64,000 nucleotides of DNA. It comes from Astropecten irregularis (Eukaryota; Echinodermata; Asteroidea; Paxillosida; Astropectinidae). The translations under genes were made by a program, and so were the position numbers. Positions 7,969-19,900 of the stretch are shown here, in pieces. The DNA lies in contig OZ020258.1 in NCBI GenBank assembly GCA_963971285.1, positions 15,083,390 through 15,147,389 on the forward strand, read 5' to 3'. The notes beneath the pieces are model-generated. The model was not told where the DNA came from and did no database searches. It was given only the letters and a program-made list of their open reading frames with translations. The number at the start of each line of letters is the position of its first letter. Within the stretch, counting starts at the first letter, position 1.

Positions 7969-10900
7969 GTCTACTTCACTCGTCTTATCTGTAGAGCCAC
8001 TACTTATGCATATTTCCCTAGGGGTGCACCCAAGTAAATAGTGCAAAAATCCGTCCGCCGAGCTCATGAATAAAAGTTAAGCATTCAATATATTTTAAAT
8101 AAGAGAGTTGTGAGAGCTATGAAAATGAAGGATTGAAGAAATATGGCACTGGACCTCCTGCCTGGACTCTGGGCTTCCATTTGTGACCATTTTTGATGCA
8201 ATTGGGTGAGAAAGTGGGTCTATTTCAGCCGCTTTGCAGAGGTTTTTTTTTTTTAAATGGCTTCTTTGACTGGAGTGATCCATACCTTGTTTTAGGGATG
8301 GTCAGCTGAGAATGAGTATATCTAAAAAATTCAATGGTCACCCTACCATAAAATGAAAAGAAAATGAAAGGTGAGATGTTCATCATCATTTTTCTGTGCA
8401 ACTTGAACAGCTGTGAGAGTTCTGTCTATTTTTAAATGATTTTTTAAGTTGGAGGATTTACCACTGTTGTCTATTGGAGTTTATTTACTTGGGTTCACGC
8501 TTAGAATTGATACAACAGCGCCCCCTATTGACCCTACCCACAGTGCCCCGCGACATTTATGCCACGTAAGCGTCCTTTTCTCTTAGCGTCAGGGAGGACG
8601 TGTTTTACGTTCCATCCGTGATTTCACGCAAAAAGAGCTTTCAGTATTAAAGGTATTTTGTAAAGTTTTAGTGTTTCTTCTTGTGTATTTTTGTATTGTT
8701 GTTGTGGTGCGTGGTACGTAACGATCAGATAGAGCAGGTTCCGCAAATCCTGGGGACAAAAGCCATCCCCCCAGGGTGGATATCCGTGCTCTCGTGTACG
8801 GATTCTGCCGGGTACACCCCGTTACCCCTGCCCGACAACCCCAGCCCCAGCAGGCCGGGGGCGCGGGTAGTTCCGTCGGCCCGGTCGGAGACCTCAGCCG
8901 GTCCCCTCCGCGGCCAGCTCGGACGGAACAAGGAAAGTACACGCAAAGTGTGGCTCACTGGCAAGGTTTACCATAAAACCAGCCTCCTCTGCCATAGCCA
9001 AACCCAAAAAGGGCGCTCGTCAGGGTAAACGCGGCTCGACCGAGTGCCCTGCGCCCTGGATCTGGGGCAGTCTCAGCCGACTAACCACCGAGGCTCCACC
9101 GATACGGTGCACCCTCCCGGCACGGTGGTGAGCGCCACGCACTGCCGGGATGGGCTTTTGCCCGATCTCCCGACCGCTCAATGCGCGCTCTGCCCACGGG
9201 GCATCCATATCGTAGGCCACAGCGGACTCTTCCTCTGACAGAGCCAAACCCAAAACGGGCGGCCGCCAGGGTAAACGAGGTTCGGCTAAGCCTTTTCAAT
9301 CGGACAGGCACCGTTGATCGGCAGAGTGGTCCCGTGTTCCACGCTCAGTCACTCACGGTTGTTGGTCGGTGTTGGGTGGACTCTGGGACAAAGGAGTTTG
9401 CCGCGCGCAAGCTAGATATGCGCTAGATATGTACTGGACAGCCTGTCCCTACTGCCGCCCAGGATTAACCCTGTTCGCCACAATCGTCTATTTATCTGAA
9501 GTCGAAGGTGTGGCCCTACTGCAGTGGTTTTTCCATTACAGAGTCGGAGCTTCGTCTCGTGCCAAAAAAAAATGACTCGTCACAGTCCCCCACTGAGGAG
9601 GAGCCTTGCCTGTGGGGCCACAAGTCATTTTCGCACAGGGTCCACAGGCCCAACGATGACCGGCGACAAGTTTTTCCCGGCGATTCCAATGGCGTGTTTA
9701 CCCGCTTTAAGCGCGATTATTAAGGACAAGTAAGGCAGTCATTGTTTGGGCGTCACCTCCTAGCTCCTCGGAATATTGGGTTCCCGGATTGTGAAGAGGA
9801 GTCAGGCATTCCTTGAACACGCTGATTGCCCCCCTTTTCAATGCTTTCTTACTGCCCGTGTGTCCACCCTTGCACCTTGGCCAGTCTGGGCAATGTGCTA
9901 GACTCTCCACTCGGTCAGGGCGACCGCGATAGTCTCAAAGCCCTTCCTCTGCTGGGACCTTTCCAGTTTGAGGACTACCGATGGGGTAAACCTCAAGAGT
10001 TTTCCGCCCCGGCACCCAATTTTGGCACGGGGCAGAGGCAGGCCATCATTCATGGATCCCCGACGTACCCTACTCAGTGGTATTTTTGGAGGCCCAACAA
10101 TCACCTCGTCTTGTGCCTATCTCTGGCAGCCCCAGCCTGCCACAGGGCAACGTCAGCTGAGGCCAGGCTGTGTTTCTCCCCCGGCCGGGACGTTAATTAC
10201 TCTCCCGTCGTGGGCCCCGCCGTGGGCCCCTGAGGAGGCTGCCCCGTGGGTTTGCAGAGTTGGGTGCTGGACCCGTTCGTCCGAGCTAGGTTACGCGTTC
10301 GGGTTTGCGACCACCCCATTGAAAATGCTCGTTCGGCCCACATCAGTGCTGACCGATATAGCAGGGCGCCGCTCTCTCGAGGCTGTAAATAGACTCCTTC
10401 CTCGAGATAGGGGCAATTCGAATGTTACCCCCAAGAGGGGCCACAATCGGGGTTCATGTCAACATTATTGGTTGGGACATGGCGCCCGATTCTAAACTGG
10501 AATCCCCCAGCAGATTCGTTCTGCCTTGTCGCTTTCATGTAGGTACACTCGGATTTTCCCTCGAGCTTATCCGAACGCCAGCATGGGGAGCAAGCCTAGA
10601 TCTGCTGGAAGCGTACCTTCTGGCTTTATCAGACCGGATCAGTTTTCAACTGCTGTTTTCCTCATTTCATGGCGCTCCACCTCAAAATTGTAGGTGTCTG
10701 GCCGTTTGACCACACTGCGTCGGCAGGGCATGATGTTTCTCATGTACTTCGACTAGTGGCTCATAGTAAGACAGTCTTGCGCGGCCGCAGTGCCAGCTCT
10801 CAACCTTACTTGGGGCCTTGTATTTATCCCAGTGGTTCTCCCAACCTCTGTCCAACCTCCATGCGAGTGCGGAGAAGGCTTTCCCGGCCCGAGTAGGACT

Positions 10901-12000
10901 GCAGCCAAACCTTTGCCGATGCAATATCCGGCTATTAGATCGGCCCAATGTCGATCTATTTGCGCTCAGGGCTACCAGCGGCTGCTGGTCTATCACGAAG
11001 GTCCCCATTCCCAAGGCATGTCGGATGCATGCGCTGGTGATGCGGAGGGACGGGCTCATGCCTTTTTGCCCTTTCCCTCATACCTCGCGTGGTGACCAAG
11101 CTAGAACAGGATTGTATAGTCCTCCTCATAGCTCCCATTCTGGTTCTGCCAGACTGGTTTTCCAGACTGCCCAGCCCCCTAATGCATCGGCTGGTCTTTA
11201 TTCTGCATAGAGCAGACATTCTGCTCCTGCCGAGCTCGGGTTTTTGCAGCCTGCAGCCGCAGGGCCTCTACCAGGAAAGTCCACGATAGCGGTTTCCATC
11301 ACCCTTCCCAAATGGTGCTGAATCTGATTTCTGCATCCCCTAAATGCTTCTGTAGGGGAGTTTGCAGATTTTCTGGTATAGCCTATCTGGTCGAAAGCGA
11401 CCACGTGGCCACCACGATTATGAGTCACCGTTCGACTATAGCAGGTGTTCTCAGAGGCCCTCAGTTCGTGTTGGATAATCGGGCTCTCCACTTGTTCAGG
11501 GGGACATCTGTCTCGTACCCCTGTCGCTCAGGCATGGAACCCTTTTCAGCGTGCTGGCCACGCTTTTAAGGCCCCTGTTCGAGCCCCTTTTTACCACCCC
11601 CTTACGTCGGAGGCATGCCACATCCGATGGGAACCAGGTGGTGCCTGCCTTACCCCGAGGTTTGGGGTTCCTTGACCGAGGATATTTGACCCCCGGATAT
11701 CGTTGTCCCGGTCATCAATTCCTTCTCGCCTGTGGTGGACTACGGTTTGTGGTGCCCGGTCAGGGCTCTTAAGTTGTGTATCGACTGAACCAGGCCGCTC
11801 GGAGCTGCCTATTCCTGGCTATTTATCTCATCAGTCCCCACATTGGTGGACTGCGATTTCACAATCTGATTTGGAAGTCTATTTCCACACATTGCAATAC
11901 CCTCTGTGAAAAGCTGTTTTGGCGAAGTCTTTTAGTGTTTCTCTGCTTGTTGATTCTGAATTCATGTCCCTCTCAGTCCTTCTACACGTATAGGTACGTC
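7969..12000 (+). mobile_element. Degenerate DIRS-type element B
   Basis: Starts with the DIRS terminal sequence GTCTACTTCACTCGTCTTAT (7,969) and follows the same order as family A but with heavy divergence. The gag leader is at 8,700-9,030 (VLSCTDSAGYTPLPL matches A2). Gag remnants run to about 9,700. RT remnants lie at 10,290-10,640 (MLVRPTSVLTDIAGRRSLEA, IRTPAWGASLDL). A collapsed RNase H linker follows near 10,930-11,000 (RPNVDLFA). The recombinase N-terminal part is at 11,230-11,500 and further remnants run to about 11,910. The YLDD box, the RNase H core and the recombinase HxxR and Tyr boxes are not visible. No open frame exceeds about 175 codons. It is a separate, older subfamily. Confidence 0.68.
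8024..8497. mobile_element. MITE with palindromic ends (GGGTGCACCC), copy 1, inserted in DIRS-B terminal repeat
   Basis: Begins GGGTGCACCCAAGTAAATAG and ends TTTATTTACTTGGGT, an inverted terminal repeat. A second copy of the same roughly 480-bp sequence lies at 63,132-63,622. It splits the DIRS-B terminal repeat between ATTTCCCTA and CACGCTTAG, which are almost contiguous in copies A1 and A2. The last bases of the right end are missing here. The only open frames are short and appear in both copies with shifts, so it is non-autonomous. Confidence 0.75.
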
Positions 12001-12072
12001 AAAAAACTGTTCAGGCTGAATATCTAGTAGCCTGAAGTAACCTGTTATGGAAAGATGATGAGAAGAAGATTA
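12001..12072. other. Short unassigned sequence
   Basis: No feature recognised between the end of element B and the foldback MITE. Confidence 0.4.
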
Positions 12073-12206
12073 AGGGCCTTGTTTGTTTCACGCAAAGGAT
12101 CATGAAACCTTCGGATCCGGATCCCATTTTAGCGTACCCTGCATAGGAGGTTGATCCGAAAAATGGGATCCGGATCCGTAGGATTCGTCCGAAACAAACA
12201 GGCCCT
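12073..12206. mobile_element. Foldback MITE, 134 bp
   Basis: Left arm AGGGCCTTGTTTGTTTC pairs with right arm GAAACAAACAGGCCCT. A second pairing block GGATCCGGATCCCATTTT recurs inside both arms, so almost the whole element folds on itself. The ends resemble PIF/Harbinger or hAT MITEs. No clear target duplication is seen. Confidence 0.78.
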
Positions 12207-12211
12207 CAAGT

Positions 12212-12372
12212 TTTAGGTGGGAGGAAAACCCAAGAGTAATATTTTGGTAAAACACACGGAATCAGGCAGGGACTGAAAACCCAATCTACTTGTGAACCGA
12301 GCTAGCCGGACTTGAACCCGGTCCACAGAGGTGAAAGGCGAGGAAAGAAACGCTACGCCAACCTGACTCCCT
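12212..12372 (-). mobile_element. tRNA-derived SINE
   Basis: On the reverse strand the sequence opens GGAGTCAGGTTGGCGTAG (A-box region) and carries the B box GGTTCAAGTCC (complement of 12,308-12,318). A body with TTTTCAGTCCCTGCCTGA and a CTTGGGTTTTCCTCCCAC end follows. This is the arrangement of tRNA-related SINEs of marine invertebrates. It has diverged too far to be a functional tRNA. Confidence 0.65.
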
Positions 12373-12900
12373 TCATCGTGAGTATGGAATTACCGACACA
12401 GTGCTCAAATGGTTGACGTCATACCTACAGGACAGGAAACGGGTTATTGCTGTTGGTGACGCAGGATCTTCACCTACCACTTTTCATTGTGGTGTTCCAC
12501 AGGGTTCCGTTATTGGACCTCGAGGCTCTTCCTCTTGTATACATGTCCTCTCTCCACAGCAATCAATGCTCATCAATCCATCAAATTTACCATGTATGCA
12601 GACGACACGCAAATCTACATAACCATTGCATCAAACCAATCAAAGTACTGCTTTTGGCCAAATCTGCAACTGTTTGTTGTGGTCTACTCGCAATAGACTT
12701 TGCTTGAATAAATCAAAAACTTAAATTCTCCATGTATCCTCCAAATTTCCAAAAACATTACCGCTGCCAGACTACAACTTCCAGTATTCCGATCATGTCC
12801 GAAAACTTGGCGTGACATTAGATAAACACTTAACAATGACTCAAACATATAAAGAATGTTTGCCGGGCTTCATAACATTGCAAAATCAGGTGCTTCTTAG
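12373..12900 (+). pseudogene. LINE reverse transcriptase fragment (CR1/L2-like)
   Basis: Forward strand. LKWLTSYLQDRKRVIAVGDA, then GVPQGSVIGP in one frame, and after a one-base shift LFLLYTCPLSTAI and FTMYADDTQIYITI (catalytic YADD). The thumb region is recognisable further on (VRKLGVTLDKHLTMTQ near 12,800). Two or more shifts. Truncated at both ends. The order and motifs fit CR1/L2-type non-LTR elements. Confidence 0.8.
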
Positions 12901-13963
12901 CCTTCATATCATCACATCTGGCTCGCTCTCGACCTAATTGCGAGAAGTGCGAACGATACAGAAGTGCGAAATCGATCCACACACGCTCTCTACGTTAAGT
13001 AGCACACTACGAGCTACTTTCTCAGAGGATACACCACCTCAAGAAAAAGAGTCTTTAGGCTGCGGCAATTTTAATTTGAATTATTTAGTTAAAGTAAAGA
13101 CAATATGAAGATTGGCACATCTCGCAGCTAATGCGCTGTGAGTGTTGTCGATGGGACTGGCTTCGGTGGTGCTGGAAGTGGGTCAAAGTCTTGCAGGCTG
13201 GAGTGGAGAGACGGCCACTGGCAGGCTACATTTCAACACCACTAGTAGTGAAACCGCGGAGGCATTTATTGATGACCTAACTAGCTACTACCTAAAGTGA
13301 ACAAACAAGAGGGAGACCACCGACAATGGGCGGGTTCTATATCGCAAGAAAACGAAGGAGAAAGGTGGAAGGAAAAAACCTTCGATCAAATCAAAGGACA
13401 ATACCGACATCAAGTACAGCATAATGTATACGCTGAAGAACCATGTCTGCACGTTTCACAAAAGGCTATATAAAGCAGCGGAAAGGAGGCGTGACTGGGG
13501 GAAGTGGCAAAAATCTGATTGGGTCGAGAGGTTTCGAGAAAGGTGTTGATTGTGTTCAGGAGGCGAACTGATCAGGTCGCAATTTTATGGAATCAGTTAC
13601 CGTTAGCAAAAATTATTCGCTTACGGGTTAGCAGATTTTCATGGGACAGTTTTCTTTTTGGTAACGGAAAAAAGCAAGGAATTTCTGCACAAGTTACGGT
13701 TGGCCTAGAAATTCTTCGCTAACCGGAAAGCTTGCTTACGTTTAAAAACTCCATAGACACTTCATAAAGCCGATAGCCAGATGAAATACAGAAGAAAGAT
13801 GGACATTCAGGTCAACGATTTGACTAGTCAATGAGGAACATCTCTGAAGACAATGGAAAAGAAGGAATAAAACATATACAGCACTACTAGACAGGATGCA
13901 GTTCACTGGCTACTCTGGGAAAGAGCAGCAACAGGTATATCAAATAATGGAGAAATGATGCCG
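12901..13963. other. Unassigned sequence before the heptamer array
   Basis: No coding feature recognised. A weak inverted repeat (CCGTTAGC near 13,603 and GCTAACCGG near 13,718) may mark a decayed MITE. Confidence 0.35.
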
Positions 13964-16900
13964 ATCTCAAAGCTCAAAGCTCACAGCTCACTGCTCACAG
14001 CTCACAGCTCAAAGCTCACAGTTCAAAGCTCACAGCTCAAAGCTCAAGCCCACACCTCAAAGCTCACATCTCAAAGCTCACAGCTCAAATCTCACAGCTA
14101 AATGCTCAAAGCTCAAAGCTCACAGCTCAAAGCTCACTGCTCACAGCTCACAGCTCAAAGCCACAGCTCACAGTTCACAGCTCAAAGCTCACAGCTCAAA
14201 GCTCACAGCTCAAAAGCTCAAAGCTCAAAGCTCACCGCTCAAAGCTCACAGCTCAAAGCTCAAAGCTCACAGCTCACAGCTCACAGCTCAAAGCTCACAG
14301 CTTAAAGCTCAAGCTCACAGCTCAAAGCTCACAGCCCACAGCTCACAGCTCAAAGCCCATAGCTCAAAGCTCACAGCTGACAGCTCAAAGCTCACCGCTC
14401 AAAGCTCACAGCTCAAAGCTCACAGGTCACAGCTCACAGCTCAAAGCTCACAGCTTAAAGCTCAAAGCTCACAGCTCACAGCTCACAGCCCACAGCTCAC
14501 AGCCCAAAGGTCAAAGCTCAGAGTTCAAAGCTCACAGCTCAAAGCTCACGGCTCAAAGCTTACAGCTCAAAGCTCACAGCTCAAATCTCACAGCTAAATG
14601 CTCAAAGCTCAAAGCTCACAGATTAAAGCTAAAAGCTCACAGCTCAAAGCTCACACTCCACAGCTCACAGCTCAAAGCTCACAGCTCAAAGCTCACATCT
14701 CAAAGCTCAAAGCTCAGAGTTCAAAGCTCACAGCTCAAAGCTCACAGCTCAAAGCCCACAGCTAAAAGCTCACAGCTCACAGATCAAAGCCCAAATTTCA
14801 AAGCTCAAAGCTCACAGCTGAGAGCTCAAAGCTCACAGCTCAAAGCTCACATCTCAAAGCCCACAGCTCAAAGCCCACAGCTCAAAGCTCACAGCTCAAA
14901 TCTCACAGCTCAAATGCTCAAAGCTCACAGCTCACAGCTCAAAGCCCATAGCTCAAAGCCCAAAGCTCAAAGCTCACAGCTCAAAGCTCACAGCTCAAAG
15001 CTCACAGTTCAAAGCTCACAGCTCAAAGCTCTCAGCTCAAAGCTCACAGCTTTAAAGCTCACAGCTCAAAGCTCAAAGCTTACCGGCTGACAGCTCACTG
15101 CTGACAGCTCACAGCTGACAGCTCAAAGCTCACTGCTCACAGCTCAAAGCTGACAGCTCAAAGCTCTCTGCTGACAGCTCACTGCTGACAGCTCACAGCT
15201 GACAGCTCACAGCCCACAGCTCACAGCTCAAAGCTCACAGCTCAAAGCTCAAAGCTCAAAGCCCACAGCTCAAAGCTCACAGCTCAAAGCTCAAAGCTCA
15301 AAGCTCAAAGCCCACAGCTCAAAGCTCACAGCTCAAAGCTCAAAGCTCACAGCTAAATGCTCAAAGCTCACAGCTCAAAGCTCAAAGCTCACAGATTAAA
15401 GCTCAAAGCTCACAACTCAATGCTCAAAGCTCAAAGCCCAATCCTCAAAGCTCAAAGCCCACAGCTCAAAGCTCACAGCTCAATGCTCAAATCTCACTGC
15501 TCACAGCTCAAAGCTCACAGCTCAAAGCTCACAGCTCAAAGCTCACATCTCAAAGCCCACAGCTCAAAGCCTACAGCTAAAAGCTAACAGCTCACAGATC
15601 AAAGTTCAAAGCTCAAAGCTCACAGCGGAGAGCTCAAAGCTCAAAGCTCACAGCTCAAAGCTCAAAGCCCAAAGCTCAAAGCTCACAGCTCACAGCTTAA
15701 AGGTCAAAGCTCACAGCTCAAAGCTCACATCTCAAAGCCCACAGCTCAAAGTTCAAAGCTCACAGCTCAAAGCTCACAGATCAAAGCTCAAAGCTCAAAG
15801 CTCACAGCTTAAAGCTCAAAGCTCAAAGCTCACAGCTCACAGCCCACCAGCTCACAGCTCAAAGCCCATAGCTCAAAACTCACAGCTCAAAGCTCACAGC
15901 TCAAAGCTCACAGTTCAAAGCTCACAGCACAAAGCTCACAGCTCACAGTGGCTCAAAGCTCACAGCTCAAAGCTCAAAGCTCAAAGCTCATAGCTCAAAG
16001 GTTACAGCTCAAAGCTCTCAGCTCAAAGCTCACAGCTTAAAGCTCACAGCTCAAAGCTCACACTCCACAGCTCACAGCTCAAAGCCCATAGCTCAAAGCC
16101 CAAAGCTCAAAACTCAAAGCCCATAGCTCAAAGCTCACAGCTCAAAGCTCACAGCTCAAAGCTCACAGCTCAAAGCCCAAAGCTCAAAGCTCAAAGCTCA
16201 CAGCTCAAAGCTCAAAGCTCACAGCTCAAAGCTCAAAGCTCAAAGCCCACTGCTCAAAGCTCACAGCTCACAGCTCAAAGCTCAAAATTCAAAGCTCACA
16301 GCTCAAAGCTCACAGCTCAAAGCTCACAGCCCAAAGCTCAAATCTCACAGCTCAAAGCTCACAGTTCAAAAGCTCACAGCTCACAGCTCACAGCTCACAG
16401 CTCAAATCTCAAAGCTCACAGCTCAAAGCTCACTGCTCACAGCTCAAAGCTCAAAGCTCAAAGCTCAAAGCTCACAGCTCACAGCTCAAAGCTCACAGCT
16501 CAAAGCTCACATCTCAAAGCCCACAGCTGAAAGCCTACAGCTAAAAGCTCACAGCTCACAGATCAAAGCCCAAAGTTCAAAGCTCAAAGCTCACAGCTCA
16601 GAGCTCAAAGCTCAAAGCTCACAGCTCAAAGCCCAAAGCTCACAGCTCAAAGCTCAAAGCTCAAAGCTCAGAGTTCAAAGCTCACAGCTCAAAGCTCACA
16701 GCTCAAAGCTCACAGCTCAAAGCTCAAAGCTCAAAGCTCAAAGCTCAAATCTCGAAGCTCACAGCTCAAAGCTCACAGCTCAAAGCTCACAGCTCACAGC
16801 TCAAAACTCACAGCTCAAATCTCACAGCTAAATGCTCAAAGCTCACAGCTCACAGTGGCTCAAAGCTCACTGCTCACAGCTCAAAGCCACAGCTCATAGC

Positions 16901-19900
16901 TCAAAGCTCACAGCTCAAAGCTCACAGCTCAAAGCTCACAGCTTAAAGCTCAAAGCTCACAGCTCATAAGCTCACACTCCACAGCTCACAGCTCAATGCC
17001 CATAGCTCAAAGCCCAAAGCTCAAAGCTCAAAGCTCAAAGCTCACAGCTCAAAGCTCACAGCTCAAAGCTCATAGCTCAAAGGTTACAGCTCAAAGCTCT
17101 CAGCTCAAAGCTCACAGCTTAAAGCTCACAGCTCAAAGCTCACACTCCACAGCTCACAGCTCAAAGCCCATAGCTCAAAGCCCAAAGCTCAAAGCTCAAA
17201 GCCCATAGATCAAAGCTCACAGCTCACAGCTCAAAGCTCAAAGCTCACAGCTCAATGCTCAATGCTCAAATCTCAAAGCTCAAAGCTCAAAGCTCACAGC
17301 TCAAAGCTCAAAGCTCAAAGCCCACTGCTCAAAGCTCACAGCTCAAAGCTCAAAGCTCAAAGTTCAAAGCTCACAGCTCAAAGCTCAAAGCTCACAGCCC
17401 AAAGCCCAAAGCTCAAAGCTCAAATCTCACAGCTCAAAGCTCACAGTTCAAAAGCTCACAGCTCACAGCTCACAGCTCAAATCTCAAAGCTCACAGCTCA
17501 AAGCTCACTGCTCACAGCTCAAAGCTCAAAGCCCACAGCTCAAAGCCCACAGCTAAAAGCTCACAGCTCAAAGCTCACAGCTCAAAGCTCACAGCTCAAA
17601 GCTCACATCTCACATCTCAAAGCCCACAGCTCAAAGCCTACAGCTAAAAGCTCACAGCTCACAGATCAAAGCCCAAAGTTCAAAGCTCAAAGCTCACAGC
17701 TCAGAGCTCAAAGCTCAAAGCTCAAAGCCCAAAGCTCACAGCTCAAAGGTCAAAGCTCACAGCTCAAAGCTCACAGCTCAAAGCTCACAGCTCAAAGCTC
17801 AAAGCTCAAATCTTGAAGCTCACAGCTCAAAGCTCACAGCTCACAGCTCAAAGCTCAAAGCCCACAGCTCAAAGCTCACAGCTCAAAGCTCAAAGCTCAA
17901 AGCTCAAAGCTCAAAGCTCAAAGCCCACAGCTCAAAGCTCACAGCTCAAAGCTCAAAGCTCAATGCTCAAAGCTCAAAGCTCAAAGCTCACAGCTCAAAG
18001 CTCAAAGCCCACAGCTCAAAGCTCACAGCTCAAAGCTCAAAGCTCAAAGCTCAAAGTTCAAAGCCCACAGCTCAAAGCTCACTGCTCACAGCTTAAAGCT
18101 CACAGCTCAAAGCTCACTGCTCACAGCTCAAAGCTCAAAGCTCAAATCTTGAAGCTCACAGCTCAAAGCTCACAGCTCACAGCTCAAAGCTCAAAGCCCA
18201 CAGCTCAAAGCTCACAGCTCAAAGCTCAAAGCTCAAAGCTCAAAGCCCACAGCTCAAAGCTCACAGCTCAAAGCTCAATGCTCAAAGCTCAAAGCTCAAA
18301 GCCCACAGCTCAAAGCTCACAGCTCAAAGCTCAAAGCTCAAAGCTCAAAGTTCACTGCTCACAGCTCAAAGCTCACGGCCCACAGCTCACAGCTAAATGC
18401 TCAAAGCTCACAGCTCACAGTGGCTCAAAGCTCACTGCTCACAGCTCAAAGCCACAGCTCATAGCTCAAAGCTCACAGCTCACAGCTCAAAGCTCAAAGC
18501 TCACAGCTCAAAGCCCATAGCTCAAAGCTCAAAGCTCAAAGCTCACTGCTCAAAGCTCACAGCTCAAAGCCCAAAGCTCAAAGCTCACAGCTCACAGCTC
18601 AAAGCTCAAAGCTCACAGCTCAATGCTCAAATCTCAAAGCTCAAAGCTCAAAGCCCACAGCTCAAAGCCCACAGCTAAAAGCTCACAGCTCAAAGCTCAA
18701 AGCTCACAGCTCAAAGCTCACAGCTCAAAGCTCACATCTCAAAGCCCACAGCTCAAAGCCTACAGCTAAAAGCTCACAGCTCACAGATCAAAGCCCAAAG
18801 TTCAAAGCTCAAAGCTCACAGCTCAGAGCTCAAAGTTCACTGCTCACAGCTCAAAGCTCACGGCCCACAGCTCACAGCTAAATGCTCAAAGCTCACAGCT
18901 CACAGTGGCTCAAAGCTCACAGCTCAAAGCTCAAAGCTCACAGCCCAAAGCTCAAAGCTCAAATCTCACAGCTCAAAGCTCACAGTTCAAAAGCTCACAG
19001 CTCACAGCTCACAGCTCAAATCTCAAAGCTCACAGCTCAAAGCTCACTGCTCACAGCTCAAAGCTCAAAGCCCACAGCTCGAAGCCCACAGCTAAAAGCT
19101 CACAGCTCAAAGCTCACAGCTCACAGCTCAAAGCTCACATCTCAAAGCCCACAGCTCAAAGCTCAAAGCTCAAATCTTGAAGCTCACAGCTCAAAGCTCA
19201 CATCTCACAGCTCAAAGCTCAAAGCCCACAGCTCAAAGCTCACAGCTCAAAGCTCAAAGCTCAAAGCTCAAAGCCCACAGCTCAAAGCTCACAGCTCAAA
19301 GCTCAATGCTCAAAGCTCAAAGCTCAAAGCTCAAAGCTCACAGCTCAAAGCTCAAAGCTCAAAGCCCACAGCTCAAAGCTCACAGCTCAAAGCTCAAAGC
19401 TCAAAGTTCACTGCTCACAGCTCAAAGCTCAAAGCTCACGGCCCACAGCTCACAGCTCACAGTGGCTCAAAGCTCAAAGCTCAAAGCTCAAAGCCCACAG
19501 CTCAAAGCTCACAGCTCAAAGCTCAATGCTCAAAGCTCAAAGCTCAAAGCTCAAAGCTCACAGCTCAAAGCTCAAAGCTCAAAGCCCACAGCTCAAAGCT
19601 CACAGCTCAAAGCTCAAAGCTCAAAGCTCAAAGTTCACTGCTCACAGCTCAAAGCTCAAAGCTCACGGCCCACAGCTCACAGCTAAATGCTCAAAGCTCA
19701 CAGCTCACAGTGGCTCAAAGCTCACTGCTCACAGCTCAAAGCCACAGCTCATAGCTCAAAGCTCACAGCTCAAAGCTCAAAGCTCACAGCTCAAAGCCCA
19801 TAGCTCAAAGCTCACAGCTCAAAGCTCACAGCTCAAAGCTCACAGCTCAAAGCCCAAAGCTCAAAGCTCACAGCTCACAGCTCAAAGCTCAAAGCTCACA

